Source of the DNA: JAICLL01 sp035252155
GTDB taxonomy: Bacteria > Planctomycetota > Planctomycetia > Pirellulales > JAICIG01
Direction of reading: 5' to 3'
DNA length: 15,654 nucleotides
Assembly: GCA_035252155.1 (NCBI GenBank)
Contig: DATFDL010000347.1
Span: 1 to 15,654 of the forward strand
Shown: piece by piece, positions 1-8,800 of the stretch
How the letters are laid out: each line of letters begins with the position of its first letter
Position numbering within the stretch: position 1 is the first letter of the stretch
Notes under the pieces: generated by a model
What the model saw: the letters and a program-made list of their open reading frames with translations, nothing else
What the model was told of the DNA's origin: nothing
Database searches by the model: none
Made by a program: the position numbers and the translations under genes

Positions 1-443
1 AAATGGGCATGCCGATGCCGACGATCTCGATGGGCGCCCAGCCGCCCGACCCGAACTCGTCGAGCAGCCGTGGCGGGAAACGCGAGCGCAATTGGGCCAA
101 CCCGGATGCGAGCACCATGAATGTCCCCATCGAGCGCCGAATCCGGATCGTCTGCGACGCGGAACATTTGACAGTCATGCCCGATGGAAGAGCGGCCAGG
201 GGAATGAAAATCATCAAGCTCGGCACGCACACCGAAGATTCACTCGACGAGCTGGTAAGCACGGTTTGGGACCGGATCGACTCGTGGGGCACGGCGGGCC
301 GGGGGATGTATTGGCGGCCCAAGTTGGTGATGACGATCGAGCCAGGCGGCCAACGACGTTACACCGAGTTGCAAGCGCTACTGGCCGACAGCGGCTTTGA
401 CGTTCACGGCCGGCCGCGGACGATTCAACGAAAGGCGAGGTAG
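1..443 (+). CDS. C-terminal part of an ExbD/TolR-like envelope protein (5' end outside window)
   Basis: The frame is open from the left edge to a TAG at 441-443. An ATG lies at 3, but the protein probably begins upstream, because the visible part starts in a low-complexity Pro/Ser/Arg stretch and not in a signal or membrane segment. About 146 residues are visible. Two segments resemble the C-terminal half of the next gene. One is a short beta-like segment, RIRIVCDAEHLTVMPDG, comparable to VYFQLSGGRLTFVP downstream. The other is a final region ending LLADSGFDVHGRP, comparable to LLYTLGFSVAGRP. This makes it a probable paralogue of the 323-aa protein and a member of the same membrane-anchored, periplasmic family. 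No membrane segment is visible, since it would lie to the left. Family membership is inferred from the shared C-terminal pattern and position. No substrate can be named. Confidence 0.6.
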   Translation, partial: MGMPMPTISMGAQPPDPNSSSSRGGKRERNWANPDASTMNVPIERRIRIVCDAEHLTVMPDGRAARGMKIIKLGTHTEDSLDELVSTVWDRIDSWGTAGRGMYWRPKLVMTIEPGGQRRYTELQALLADSGFDVHGRPRTIQRKAR

Positions 444-474
444 ACCCGGCCCTTGTGGCCGGCTCGGGACGAAC

Positions 475-522
475 GAAGAGGCGAGGGGGCGAAGAGGCGA
501 CACGGCGAAGAGGCGAAGAGCC
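475..522. repeat. Three-copy 16-bp tandem repeat
   Basis: GAAGAGGCGA occurs at 475-484, 491-500 and 507-516, spaced exactly 16 bp apart. The six bases completing each unit vary. The tract lies in the 216-bp spacer between the two ExbD/TolR-like genes. It is simple-sequence-like and no function can be read from it. Confidence 0.75.
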
Positions 523-544
523 CAGGGGGCGGCATGGCGAGACT

Positions 545-583
545 GTAGGGTAGGCCGAGCGACGCGAGTCCCACCATCGGCCT
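545..583. repeat. Short intergenic hairpin motif
   Basis: AGGCCGA at 552-558 is complementary to TCGGCCT at 577-583, giving a 7-bp stem with an 18-nt loop. The motif sits just downstream of the 16-bp tandem tract. Similar spacer sequences are, from memory, common between planctomycete genes, but copy number cannot be checked here. It could be a dispersed element or chance pairing in GC-rich DNA. Confidence 0.3.
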
Positions 584-659
584 CGCCCAGCGTTCGACGT
601 TTCAATAGTTTCCCGAGTTCAACCGAAGACTGAAAACTTCAAACTTCAAACTATCTTCC

Positions 660-1631
660 ATGGCACGCACCATCCGACAAGACGCGGAAGCGATCGGCAG
701 CGACTCCTTTTTGGACGTCGTCACCAACATCGTTGGCATTTTGATCATCCTGGTGATGGTGGTCGGCATCCGCATCAAGAACTTGCCGGCCCAAGCCGCG
801 GTCGATCAGGACGCAGCCAAGGCCGAGGTAACGGCGCTGGCGCGCGAAGCCGAATCGCTGGAACGCGACATGCTCGGCCTGGAAGACCAGGTTCGCTCGG
901 TCACGTTCACCGCCCAGGCGCGGTTTCAAGAACGCGGCACTCTGGCCTATCTCTTGGCCGAGCACGAACGCGAAATCAACGAAGTCAAAAAATCGCTCGA
1001 TGCCCAAACACGGACCGCCTTCGACATGCAACGTGCGCTCTCGGCCGCCGAGCACGAAGCAAACCGGCTCGAACAAGCCAAGACTCAGGCCAGCCAGATC
1101 AAAAAACGCAAGCCGATTCAGATCAAAAGTTATCCTACGCCGATCAGCCATACCGTCTACGGCAATGAAGTTTATTTTCAACTCTCAGGGGGCCGCTTGA
1201 CGTTTGTGCCGTTTGAGGACCTCAATGGACTAACTCGCGATGACGCAGTCGACAAGTATAGCCGCGATCCCACCGCGGACGTAATTGAAGGGGAAGTCGG
1301 GCCTAGGCAGGGATTCCGAGCGCAGTACGTCATTCTTCGCGAGGCCAACGGTGCCGCGTACGAAGAAATCGTGCTCTTACCAGTTGCCGAGAACTTGGGC
1401 GAGCCAATCGAAGAGGCTTTCAAGGAATCGTCTCAATTTCGGACGAGGCTTGCTCAACTACGGTCGCGACAAACGACCGTGACACTCTGGACATACCCCG
1501 ACAGCTTCGTTGATTATGCGCGGGTCAAGGAACTTCTCTACACCTTGGGTTTTTCAGTGGCCGGCCGGCCGATGATGGCCGGTATGCCAATAGGCGGATC
1601 GAGTACAGGCAGCCGTTCCGCCGCGCAGTGA
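660..1631 (+). CDS. ExbD/TolR-like inner-membrane protein with long coiled coil
   Basis: This 323-aa protein starts at the ATG at 660 with no clear Shine-Dalgarno. A short cytoplasmic N-terminus leads into one hydrophobic segment at about residues 18-38 (DVVTNIVGILIILVMVVG). Asp19 lies at its edge, where ExbD and TolR carry their essential membrane Asp. Residues about 48-155 are Glu/Lys/Ala/Leu-rich and should form a coiled coil. A mixed region follows with VYFQLSGGRLTFVP near residue 170 and a C-terminal part ending LGFSVAGRP. ExbD and TolR are usually about 140 aa, so the coiled coil is a large addition. With the upstream partial gene it forms a same-strand paralogous pair. A TolQ/ExbB-type partner may lie left of the window. 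The likely role is in a proton-driven envelope complex, but this is inferred from the membrane segment only. Confidence 0.7.
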   Translation: MARTIRQDAEAIGSDSFLDVVTNIVGILIILVMVVGIRIKNLPAQAAVDQDAAKAEVTALAREAESLERDMLGLEDQVRSVTFTAQARFQERGTLAYLLAEHEREINEVKKSLDAQTRTAFDMQRALSAAEHEANRLEQAKTQASQIKKRKPIQIKSYPTPISHTVYGNEVYFQLSGGRLTFVPFEDLNGLTRDDAVDKYSRDPTADVIEGEVGPRQGFRAQYVILREANGAAYEEIVLLPVAENLGEPIEEAFKESSQFRTRLAQLRSRQTTVTLWTYPDSFVDYARVKELLYTLGFSVAGRPMMAGMPIGGSSTGSRSAAQ

Positions 1632-1693
1632 GGCCGGAACGGGTGCAAGGACCGCGGTTCCAATAGCCCTGCCGCCGCGTCGTTCGCTATACT

Positions 1694-1699
1694 TATAAT
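1694..1699 (+). promoter_or_regulatory. Candidate -10 element (TATAAT)
   Basis: A perfect TATAAT hexamer sits in the 185-bp spacer between the ExbD/TolR-like gene and the PDZ protein gene. The immediate context is AT-rich in otherwise GC-rich DNA. No convincing -35 hexamer lies about 17 bp upstream. If used, transcription would run through the 1711-1798 inverted repeat into the PDZ/oxidoreductase unit. Confidence 0.35.
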
Positions 1700-1710
1700 G
1701 GTTGAACCTC

Positions 1711-1798
1711 TGTAGGGAACGCGCTCCGTGGCGTTCCGCGAACTGCGGGTGGACGTCAATTCGCCCTTCGCGGAACGCCACGGAGGGCGTTCCCTACA
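1711..1798. repeat. Long near-perfect inverted repeat (32-bp arms, 24-nt loop)
   Basis: The arm at 1711-1742 begins TGTAGGGAACGCG. It is the reverse complement of 1767-1798 at 31 of 32 positions. The 24-nt loop is 1743-1766. The right end is 18 bp before the first possible start of the PDZ gene. Transcribed, it would form a very stable hairpin in the 5' leader. It resembles a REP- or MITE-like dispersed element, but no open frame or target-site duplication is visible. Confidence 0.9.
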
Positions 1799-1816
1799 GA
1801 CGTCGAGCGGAAATAC

Positions 1817-2857
1817 GTGCCGATCGCTGCAAGAAGTATGCGGGTTCGTCGAAACATCGTCCTAAGCCTGTGGTTATGCTGCCTGGCAATCGGCATCGTA
1901 GTGCGCGCCGAGGAGGCAAACTCCGATTCGTCACAACCCGCTCCAAGCCAACCGGCGGCAACCGACATTGCCCAGTGGATCGAAGCCCTCGATAGCGATC
2001 GCTTCGCGCTGCGACAAGCCGCCACCCTACATTTGCAGCGGGCAGGCGAACGGGCAGTCGCACCTTTGGCCGCCGCGGCCGACGGCCTGCGGCCCGAGGT
2101 CACGCGCCGGGCGATCGATGTGCTGGCGGCGCTGTCTGATGCCGACGAAGTCGGCATCGCCAACGCCGCCCGCAAGTCGCTCGACAAGCTCACCCACAGC
2201 CCGCATCGGCTGGCGGCCAACCGGGCAGCCATCGTCCTGCGCGAGCAACACCTGCGGCAACAACGGGCCGCGCTAGTCGAGCTGCGCAACCTGGGCGCCG
2301 AGATCGTCATCGGTGGCGTCGACGAGGGCGAGCTGATCGTGGCAAAGCTCGTGCTCGGCCGCGCCTGGCAAGGAGGCGACGAAGGCCTGAGCCTGCTGCC
2401 ACGAGTCCGGCGGATCAACGACCTCAAACTCTATGGCTCGCAATTCACCGACGCCTCGCTCGACGCAGTCGTCGAACTGTCGGGTCCGCAGATGCTGCGG
2501 CTGTATGCCACCGCGATTTCCGACGCCGGCCACCAGCGGTTGGCCGCCGCCTTTCCCGGCGCACTCATCGACCGCCGCAATGGCGCGTTGCTCGGCGTGC
2601 GAGGTTTCGCGTTCGGCAACGCCAACGGTTGCCGGATCGACTCGGTCACGCCCAACTCGGCCGCCGCCGTGGCGGGCTTGCAGTCCGACGATGTCATCGT
2701 CCGACTCGACGACCAGGTGATTGCGGACATGAACGACTTGATCGCGGGCATCGCCAAGCATCGGCCGGGCGACCGCGTGCGCGTGGCATTTTTGCGCGAC
2801 GAGGAAGAGCTGACCCGCGACGTCGTGCTGGGCGAGCTGGAAGAACAGGAACCCTGA
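1817..2857 (+). CDS. Secreted HEAT-repeat / LRR-like / PDZ protein
   Basis: The protein is 346 aa from a GTG at 1817, or 339 aa from the ATG at 1838. The ATG start gives a cleaner signal peptide: MRVRR, then a hydrophobic run LSLWLCCLAIGIVV, then a cleavage site near RAEE. After a Pro/Ser linker, residues about 50-155 are Ala/Leu/Arg-rich helices that look like HEAT repeats. Residues about 200-252 hold two LRR-like segments (INDLKLYGSQFTDASLDAV and LRLYATAISDAGHQRLA). Residues about 262-340 form a PDZ domain with the ligand-loop pattern GVRGFAFG, then VTPNSAAAVAGLQSDDVIVRLDD. No Ser-protease triad is present, so this is a protein-binding scaffold and not an HtrA protease. The stop is one base before the oxidoreductase start, so the two are probably co-transcribed. 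The location should be periplasmic or cell surface. The partner is unknown. Confidence 0.8.
   Translation: MPIAARSMRVRRNIVLSLWLCCLAIGIVVRAEEANSDSSQPAPSQPAATDIAQWIEALDSDRFALRQAATLHLQRAGERAVAPLAAAADGLRPEVTRRAIDVLAALSDADEVGIANAARKSLDKLTHSPHRLAANRAAIVLREQHLRQQRAALVELRNLGAEIVIGGVDEGELIVAKLVLGRAWQGGDEGLSLLPRVRRINDLKLYGSQFTDASLDAVVELSGPQMLRLYATAISDAGHQRLAAAFPGALIDRRNGALLGVRGFAFGNANGCRIDSVTPNSAAAVAGLQSDDVIVRLDDQVIADMNDLIAGIAKHRPGDRVRVAFLRDEEELTRDVVLGELEEQEP
2847..2850 (+). promoter_or_regulatory. Ribosome binding site supporting a TTG start
   Basis: AGGA at 2847-2850, inside the end of the PDZ gene, is 8 nt before the TTG at 2859. In-frame GTG (2868) and ATG (2871) alternatives would be 17 and 20 nt away. 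The spacing therefore favours TTG, although planctomycete genes often lack usable Shine-Dalgarno sequences. Confidence 0.4.
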
Positions 2858-2858
2858 T

Positions 2859-3881
2859 TTGCCGCCTGTGATGCCGCTCGACGATCCCGCTCGTCCGCCA
2901 CTCCGTGTGGGGCTGTTGGGCTGCGGCGTGGTGGGCCGCTTGCACGCAGAGCGCCTGGCCGCCGATCCGCGCGTCGAGCTGGCGGTCTGCTGCGATCCCG
3001 ACAGTTCGACGGCTGAGCGTCTGCGCGACGAGCACGCGCCGCGGGCCGCGGTGCAGACCGATGCCGCCCGCGCCCTGGCCGAGCACAACCTGCGGGCGGT
3101 GGTCATCTGCTCGCCGACGCTCCTGCACTACGAGCAATGCTGCCGGGCTTTCGATCTGGGTCTCGACGTGCTCTGCGAGAAGCCGCTCTGCGGACGCCGT
3201 GACGAAATTGTCGAGTTGATCGCGCGCTCGCGGCGGATGGACCGATTGCTGGTGGTCAGCTATCAACGGCGTTACAAAGCGCCGTACATCACGGCGCGAC
3301 GTGAACTAACCGAATGCGCCGACTGGTACGGGCCGCTCAAGCAAGTCCATCTTTTTGTCTGCGAACGCTGGCAACAAACGATTCACGGCACCTGGCGCGA
3401 CGATCCACAGATCGGCGCCGGTTACTTCGGCGATGCGGGCAGCCACCAGATTGACATCATCCACTTCATCACCGGCGATCGCCCCACCCAGGTGTTGGCG
3501 GTGAGCGATACGCGCGGCAGCCGGGTGGAAATTGTCACGCAGGCGTTTGCCCGGCTGACGGGCGGAGCCGGCCTGGTGGCCCACTTCGTGGGCGACGCCA
3601 ATCACTGGCGAGAGGACATTTATTTTCACTGCCGCGACGGCGATCTGTTGCTGCGCAGTGAAAAACTGTTCCGTGCCCAGCGAAACCAGATCGAAGAGAT
3701 CATTGATCTTGAGCCGAACAACTCGCCCGACCGGGCGTTTGTCGACGCGATTCTCGACGGCACGCCCACGTCATCGCCGGCCGAGAACGCCCTGCCGATG
3801 CACGATTGGACGGCGGCCGTCTTGCGGTCGATCCGCGACGGCGGCTGGGTTGAATGCGAAGAGGAAGGCAAAAAAATGTAG
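2859..3881 (+). CDS. Gfo/Idh/MocA-family NAD(P)-dependent oxidoreductase
   Basis: This protein is 340 aa, the usual family length. An N-terminal Rossmann fold carries the dinucleotide motif GLLGCGVVG (Gly21, Gly23, Gly26), with an acidic residue after the second strand (CCDPDSS, Asp46). The family signature EKP is at residues 107-109, and Lys108 is the expected catalytic lysine. YQRRY follows in the substrate domain. The segment GYFGDAGSHQIDII supplies Asp192 and His196, matching the D-x3-H active-site pair. No signal peptide is seen, so it should be cytoplasmic. The family oxidises or reduces hydroxyl groups of sugars, inositols and related compounds. The substrate cannot be read from the sequence. 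TTG is favoured as start by AGGA 8 nt upstream; ATG at 2871 would remove only four residues. It is probably co-transcribed with the PDZ gene and ends 25 bp from the convergent DUF4214 gene. Confidence 0.92.
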   Translation: MPPVMPLDDPARPPLRVGLLGCGVVGRLHAERLAADPRVELAVCCDPDSSTAERLRDEHAPRAAVQTDAARALAEHNLRAVVICSPTLLHYEQCCRAFDLGLDVLCEKPLCGRRDEIVELIARSRRMDRLLVVSYQRRYKAPYITARRELTECADWYGPLKQVHLFVCERWQQTIHGTWRDDPQIGAGYFGDAGSHQIDIIHFITGDRPTQVLAVSDTRGSRVEIVTQAFARLTGGAGLVAHFVGDANHWREDIYFHCRDGDLLLRSEKLFRAQRNQIEEIIDLEPNNSPDRAFVDAILDGTPTSSPAENALPMHDWTAAVLRSIRDGGWVECEEEGKKM

Positions 3882-3906
3882 GGCGAAAAGAATTTAGTTG
3901 TCTCTG

Positions 3907-5526
3907 CTACGCCCTGGCCAGATACTCGTCGCTGGCGAGCATTTCCAACTGAACTTTTTCGAGCGAGGTTCCGTGATCGAGCTGCCCGGCGAAAAAGCTC
4001 GCGCCGGCCTGGTCGGCGGCGCGATGGAAATAGGTCTGATACCAGCCGGCCACGGTCGCTGACGACGGAGGATCGTTTACCAGCAGTCCGTGGAACTCCG
4101 AACTTTTCACAAAACCCTGCGCGACGTCGTTTCGCGTGGCGCCGCCGGCAAGCTGGCTCTGCCACAAGGCCACGCTGGGCGCGTCGCCGCCACGGCCCAA
4201 GAGGTCTTGGTACAAAGCGGCGAGAAAGCCGTCGTTCGTGCCGCCGGCTCGGTTGAAGAATTCGTCTGACGCCGCGATTTGGGCGCGCACCGTCGATTCG
4301 TCCGAACCGTGCATCAATTGGTTCGTCCAAAAGTCGAGCCCTTGCGTTTCGGCGGTTCGACCCAGCAGTTCCTGATACATCGAGTTGACCAGTATGTGCA
4401 AATGTTCCGGCGAATCGAGAATCGCCTTTGCGACCGTAGCCTGGCTCGTGCCCGACGCCAGCAGGCTCAGCCAAGGTTGGTCGTCGCCCCCCGCCGGATC
4501 ACGACCGAGCAGATCTTCGTAGAGATGTTGTACAAAGACCTGGTCCTGGGCCGAGCTTGGCGGAGGGTTGGTCGGCGGCGTATTCGTGGGCGGCGTCGTA
4601 ACCGGCGGCGTGGTGGTTGGGGGCGTCGTAACCGGCGGTTGGTTGGCCGGCGCCACCTGGACTTTAAAGGTGCGGGTCACGCTGCCGCCATCGTCGGTGG
4701 CGGTCACCGTGATGTTCGCCGTGCCCTGAGCGCCGGCCACCGGGGTGTAGGTGAGCGTGCCGCTCGAATTTGGCGCAGTGTAATTCACCGTAGGATTAGG
4801 AATCAGGGCCGGATTATCGCTCGTGGCGGTGATCGCCAGCGGCTGCGTCGTGTTTGCCCCGGCGCTGATTCCGGTGAGTGCGATCGTCTGCTGACCCGAG
4901 CTCGGCGGAATTACCGCCGGATTCGTAATCGCCGCAAGGGTTGGCGGCTGTTTAGTGGGCGTGCTGGTCGTGGCCGTCACCGAGCCGGTTTGCCCGGCCA
5001 GATTCGTTTCGGAATTAGGCCCCGTCGTCAAGGCGCCGCTGTTCACATCGCGGAACATCGAGTTGGTCCCGTCGGTCGGTTCCTGTCCGGCCGTGAACGA
5101 AAAACCGTCGACGTCGGCGTAGTCGAACGTGTCTCCCTGCGGATTGAAAAAGTTGTCGGGAATGATGTAGTCGGGCTTGACCGCGCCAGGGAGTGCCGCA
5201 TAACTCTGCGTGCCGATCAGAAAATGGTGATTGGCCGTGGCGTCGCTGGGCAAGTCCGCGGGAAACGTGAACTTGTTCTCGTTGCTGCTGATGAAGTGGC
5301 CCGCCAGGTGGTTTTCGCCGTTCGCCGGATCGCTCAGTTCGATAAACTGCGCCTTTCCGTCAGGGCTCGAAAAAACCTGATCGATTTTCCAGAGATGAAA
5401 GGTGAGCAGTAGCCGCTGCTCGCACGGCTCCAGCCGAGAAACGCGCAGCCCCGATTGGCGTTTACGAGAAACGGCGGCTCGGTAGCGGGGCGGTCGCGCA
5501 GCGTGGCCCAAAAGCTTGCGAAGCAT
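3907..5526 (-). CDS. Secreted LEPR-XLL / lamin-tail-like / DUF4214 protein (539 aa)
   Basis: The N-terminus (1-30) is basic and leads to RLEPCEQRLLL at 31-41, a variant of the planctomycete LEPR-XLL export motif. Residues about 43-150 resemble a lamin-tail domain (FIELSDPANGENHL at 61-74, NHHFLIG at 99-105). Residues about 195-293 form an Ig/cadherin-like beta domain ending TVTATDDGGSVTRTFKV. A Pro/Thr linker spans about 295-323. The C-terminus (328-539) holds four DUF4214-like units, each with a pattern like YEDLLGRDPAGGDD and a closing S-(D/P/S)-E-(F/H/Y) motif. The last unit diverges most (YQTYFHRAADQAG). The protein is probably exported and surface-bound. DUF4214 has no firm function and resembles phycobilisome-linker repeats. 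No Shine-Dalgarno precedes the ATG. Residues 32-185 closely match the N-terminus of the 2204-aa protein, so the two genes are paralogues at both ends. Confidence 0.82.
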   Translation of the reverse strand: MLRKLLGHAARPPRYRAAVSRKRQSGLRVSRLEPCEQRLLLTFHLWKIDQVFSSPDGKAQFIELSDPANGENHLAGHFISSNENKFTFPADLPSDATANHHFLIGTQSYAALPGAVKPDYIIPDNFFNPQGDTFDYADVDGFSFTAGQEPTDGTNSMFRDVNSGALTTGPNSETNLAGQTGSVTATTSTPTKQPPTLAAITNPAVIPPSSGQQTIALTGISAGANTTQPLAITATSDNPALIPNPTVNYTAPNSSGTLTYTPVAGAQGTANITVTATDDGGSVTRTFKVQVAPANQPPVTTPPTTTPPVTTPPTNTPPTNPPPSSAQDQVFVQHLYEDLLGRDPAGGDDQPWLSLLASGTSQATVAKAILDSPEHLHILVNSMYQELLGRTAETQGLDFWTNQLMHGSDESTVRAQIAASDEFFNRAGGTNDGFLAALYQDLLGRGGDAPSVALWQSQLAGGATRNDVAQGFVKSSEFHGLLVNDPPSSATVAGWYQTYFHRAADQAGASFFAGQLDHGTSLEKVQLEMLASDEYLARA

Positions 5527-5649
5527 GGCAAATCCGGTTGTCTGGGGAATGGGTGAAGTCGTCTCAATAGTTTGAACGTAAGGTCCCGAGGCAACCGGGC
5601 GCGAATTCTACGAAGTCGCGCCTGGGAGGCCAGAATTCTCACGAATTCC

Positions 5650-5688
5650 GCGGTTGTGGGGCGGTCTCGCGGTTGTGGGGGCGGTCTC
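5650..5688. repeat. Direct repeat, two adjacent copies
   Basis: GCGGTTGTGGGGCGGTCTC at 5650-5668 is repeated at 5669-5688 with one extra G. The second copy runs into the outer arm of the nested inverted repeat. A partial inverted copy (CCCAACCGCGG) lies near 5799-5809. Confidence 0.8.
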
Positions 5689-5771
5689 CGACCGCTCCAC
5701 CCACCTGACCGAAGGTCTCCCGTCATCCCGTGGAGACCTTCGGTCGGCTTGGCGGCTACGGTCGGAGACCG
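5682..5771. repeat. Nested inverted repeats (cruciform-like)
   Basis: CGGTCTCCGACCG at 5682-5694 is perfectly complementary to CGGTCGGAGACCG at 5759-5771. Inside it, GACCGAAGGTCTCC at 5707-5720 is perfectly complementary to 5732-5745, with an 11-nt loop. Each outer arm is also self-complementary (CGGTC and GACCG around 3 nt), so alternative foldings exist. It is probably a dispersed hairpin element of the REP/BIME kind. A terminator role for the 2204-aa gene is possible, but no T-run follows. Confidence 0.8.
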
Positions 5772-5867
5772 GGCCGCCACGGGAGGGGAGACCGTGTCCC
5801 AACCGCGGCAGGACGGGCGGCCGACCACAAGGGCCGGGGCCACCGCCCGCTCGGTCGCGTCGTGAGC

Positions 5868-8800
5868 TTACACATTGCCGGCGAATTCGGCCGAGCCCAT
5901 GATGGCGGCGAGCAATTGCTGATCGGTGACACCGCCTTCCAGACTCTTGACAAAGGCCGCCAGCGACGCAGCGTCGGCCGGGCGGCCCAACAACGTCTTG
6001 AAATCCTGCTGCACTAGATCATTCAAAAACTCCTCGCTGGCGAACACCGCCGCCCCAACCTCGGCGCGGGCGCTGCCGTCGGTCAGCGAGAGCTTGTTCC
6101 AAAACGCCTGCGCCTGTGGGTCGATGCCGCGACCCAGGCCGTCCTGGTAGAGCGTATTCAGGAAGTTGTTGCCGCCGGCGCCTCCGTGCAATTGAAAATA
6201 CTCCGGCGAGCTGATGATGATGTCTTCCACATGTTCGGGCGTCGAGCCGGTGGACATGAGATTGCTAAAGTAGCTCACGGCGCCGGCTTCAGCCGACCGA
6301 TGCAGGAATTGCTGGAAGAACGTTTGCACCTGATTGGCCAGAAACGCCGTCGAGGCTTCGATCTGGGCAACCACCGCCGAGGCCGACATGCCGCTATTCA
6401 GCTCCCCCTCGAAAAAGTTCAAGGCCCCGTCGTCGACGTCGCGATGGAGCAGGTCTTCAAAAAACTGCTGGACCAGCCGCTCGTGATCGCTGCCGACCAC
6501 CACGCGCGAGGTGGCCGAGGTGGTGCTGCCGCCCTCGTCGCTAATGGTGACCGTGACGGTGTGTCGGCCCGGCTTCTGGTAAGCGTGGCTGCCCCCTACG
6601 CTGAAGCCCGAGCCGCTGGTGCTGATCGTGCCCGTCGTTATGGCGCTGCCGTCGCCCCAATCGATGGTCGCCGTGTAATTGGCCGCCGCTTCTGGTCCGC
6701 CCGCGTCGGTGAACGTGGCGAGCGTGATTTTCGTCGAGTCGTTGCGGGCCACTCTCAAGCTAGCGCCGGCCGCCGCCAGCGGCGCATCGGCGACGTTTGC
6801 GCTGCTGGCGATCGTGATCGACTGGCTTGAGTTGCCGGCCACCGTCACCTGGATCGCCTCGTTCGCCTCTTCGCTATAGGTATGCGTTCCGAGCACGCTG
6901 AAACTTCCGGCGCTGCCGCTCACCGATCCCGTCGATGAAGTTCCGTCACCCCAGTCGATCGTCGCAGTAAAGCTGCTGGCGGCAAGCGACGTATCGTTGG
7001 AGGTGAATGTTGCCAGGGCACCCGTGAAGGCAGTGCCTTCGGTCGCGGAAATCGTCGTGCCTTGGCCCGTCAGCATCAGCGTGCTGCTGGTGGCCGTGGC
7101 TGCGCTGCCTCCGTCGTCCTTGATGGTGGTGGTGATGGTATGAGCTCCCGCGGCGGCGTAGGTGTGGCTGCCCGCCACCGAGAACGTGCTGCCGCTCAGC
7201 GAAATGGCGCCGGTCGTCGACGTGCCGTCGCCCCAATCGATCGTGGCAGTAAAGTCGGCGACAGGCTCGGCGCCGGCCGCATCGGTGAACGTGGCGACCG
7301 TAGCGGCCGAGACCGTTGTTCCTTGCGCGGGTGTAACGGTCACGCCCGTGGCCGCCAGCGGCGCGTCGCCCACCTTGATAGACGCATTCATAGTGAAATT
7401 GTCGTCGGCGGCGTCGTTGATGGCGACCGAGACCGCCTCGGTTCCTTCTTCGGCGAAGGTGTGGGAGCCGAGCACATTAAACCCGCCGCTGCCGTTGGGC
7501 ACGATCGTTCCGGCCGAGGTCGCGCCATCGCCCCAAGTGATCGTCGACGAGAAAGCGCTGGGCAGTGCTCCCACGTTGGTCGTTGAAAACGTGGCGATGG
7601 TTCCGCTGACTGCCACGCCTTCCGTCGTTGAGAGCTGAGCGCCATCGCCGGCAAGCGGCGTGTTCTGAGCGCTCACCAACGAGCCAAACAGACCATGTTG
7701 TTCGCCGCCGATTCCCGCCGTAAAGAACAGAGTGTTGGTGCTGCCGGCGGCGGCGCCATTGCCAAACGCCAGCGCCCACAGCCCGTCGATCACGATCGGC
7801 GCGCCGCTGGCATCGGCAACCGTCCCCAGAAACGCGCCGGTGTTGGGATCGAAGGCGTTGATCTTGCCGTTGCCAAAATTGCCCACCAAGAGGTCGCCGC
7901 TGAAATCGCCGAAGTTGGCCGGCGCGAGCGCCATGCCCCAAGGCGAATTCAGCGGACTCGTCGGATCGCCGGGCTTGCCCGTCACCAGCCGCTGGGCCAT
8001 CGAGCCATCGATGTTGTAGACGTCGATGAAGCCATTGCCAAAGCCCGCCACGTCGTCGTGCTTGGCGGCATCTTGCTTGGCATAGCTGACGAACAGCTTG
8101 CCGTTGATCAGCTCGATGTCGAAGGGGGCAAAGCCGGCCGGCAAGTTTGGATCGGTGAAGGCGCCCGTCGGCAAGGTTACCTGGTGGAATGAACTATCGA
8201 ACACGTCGATCGTGCCGGCCGCGAAGTTTGCGGCGAACAACTCGTTGGCAGTTCCCGTGTTGGCCAGCGCCAGTCCCTTATAGACCGCGCCAGGCACCGT
8301 CACGCCGACCTGCGCTTGCGTGGCGCCGGTCGTCGGGTTCCAGCCGGTGATGCTGCCATTTTCCGAGGCAAAGATAAATTTGGCCGGACCGCTGGCGTTG
8401 CCCGAGTGAACCACGAAATCGTTGGTAGTGTTGGCCACCTGCCCGGTCGGCGCGCCGCCCGGAATGGAAACAACCAGCCCAGCTTTGCCGAACGCACTAC
8501 CGTTCACGTCGCCACTGTAAATCGTGGCCACGTCGGCGCCATTGTCCGAAACCCAAAACGGGCTCGTGGGCGAAAACGAAATCCCCCAAGGGTTGACCAA
8601 TTGGGGATCAGTCAGCAAGGCAGTGCCCGCCTGATCGGATACCAGATTGACTTGCAGATAACCCGCCTGGGCGCTGCTGGTGGCGGTGGCTGTCGCCCCG
8701 CCTTCGTCCTTGATCGTGGTGCTGATCGCGTGCTGGCCATTGGTCGTGTACGTGTGACTGCCGGTCACCGTGAGTGTGTTTCCCGAACCGTTGATCGTGC

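Larger units (their letters stand above)
5527..5867. other. 341-bp spacer with nested repeats, no gene
   Basis: This spacer separates the two same-strand secreted-protein genes. It holds a 19/20-bp direct repeat, two nested inverted repeats, and three GAATTC sites at about 5603-5646. Open frames on both strands are short, overlap the repeats and look like no known protein. It may act as terminator or RNA-stability element for the 2204-aa gene, and must hold any separate promoter of the 539-aa gene. No convincing -10/-35 pair is visible. Confidence 0.6.

Noticed and set aside
475..522. CRISPR-like array
   Set aside because: The repeat unit is only 16 bp with 6-bp variable parts, which is a simple tandem repeat; no cas genes are present.
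2640..2845. HtrA-type protease assignment for the PDZ protein
   Set aside because: Only the PDZ domain is present. No trypsin-like domain or GNSGG-type active-site motif occurs before it.
2273..3106. 277-codon open frame on the - strand
   Set aside because: It spans the junction of the PDZ and oxidoreductase genes, both of which have clear family motifs on the + strand.
4279..5412. 377-codon open frame on the + strand
   Set aside because: It lies opposite the 539-aa gene and is dominated by Arg and Gly, as expected for an antisense frame in GC-rich DNA. The minus-strand frame has recognisable domains.
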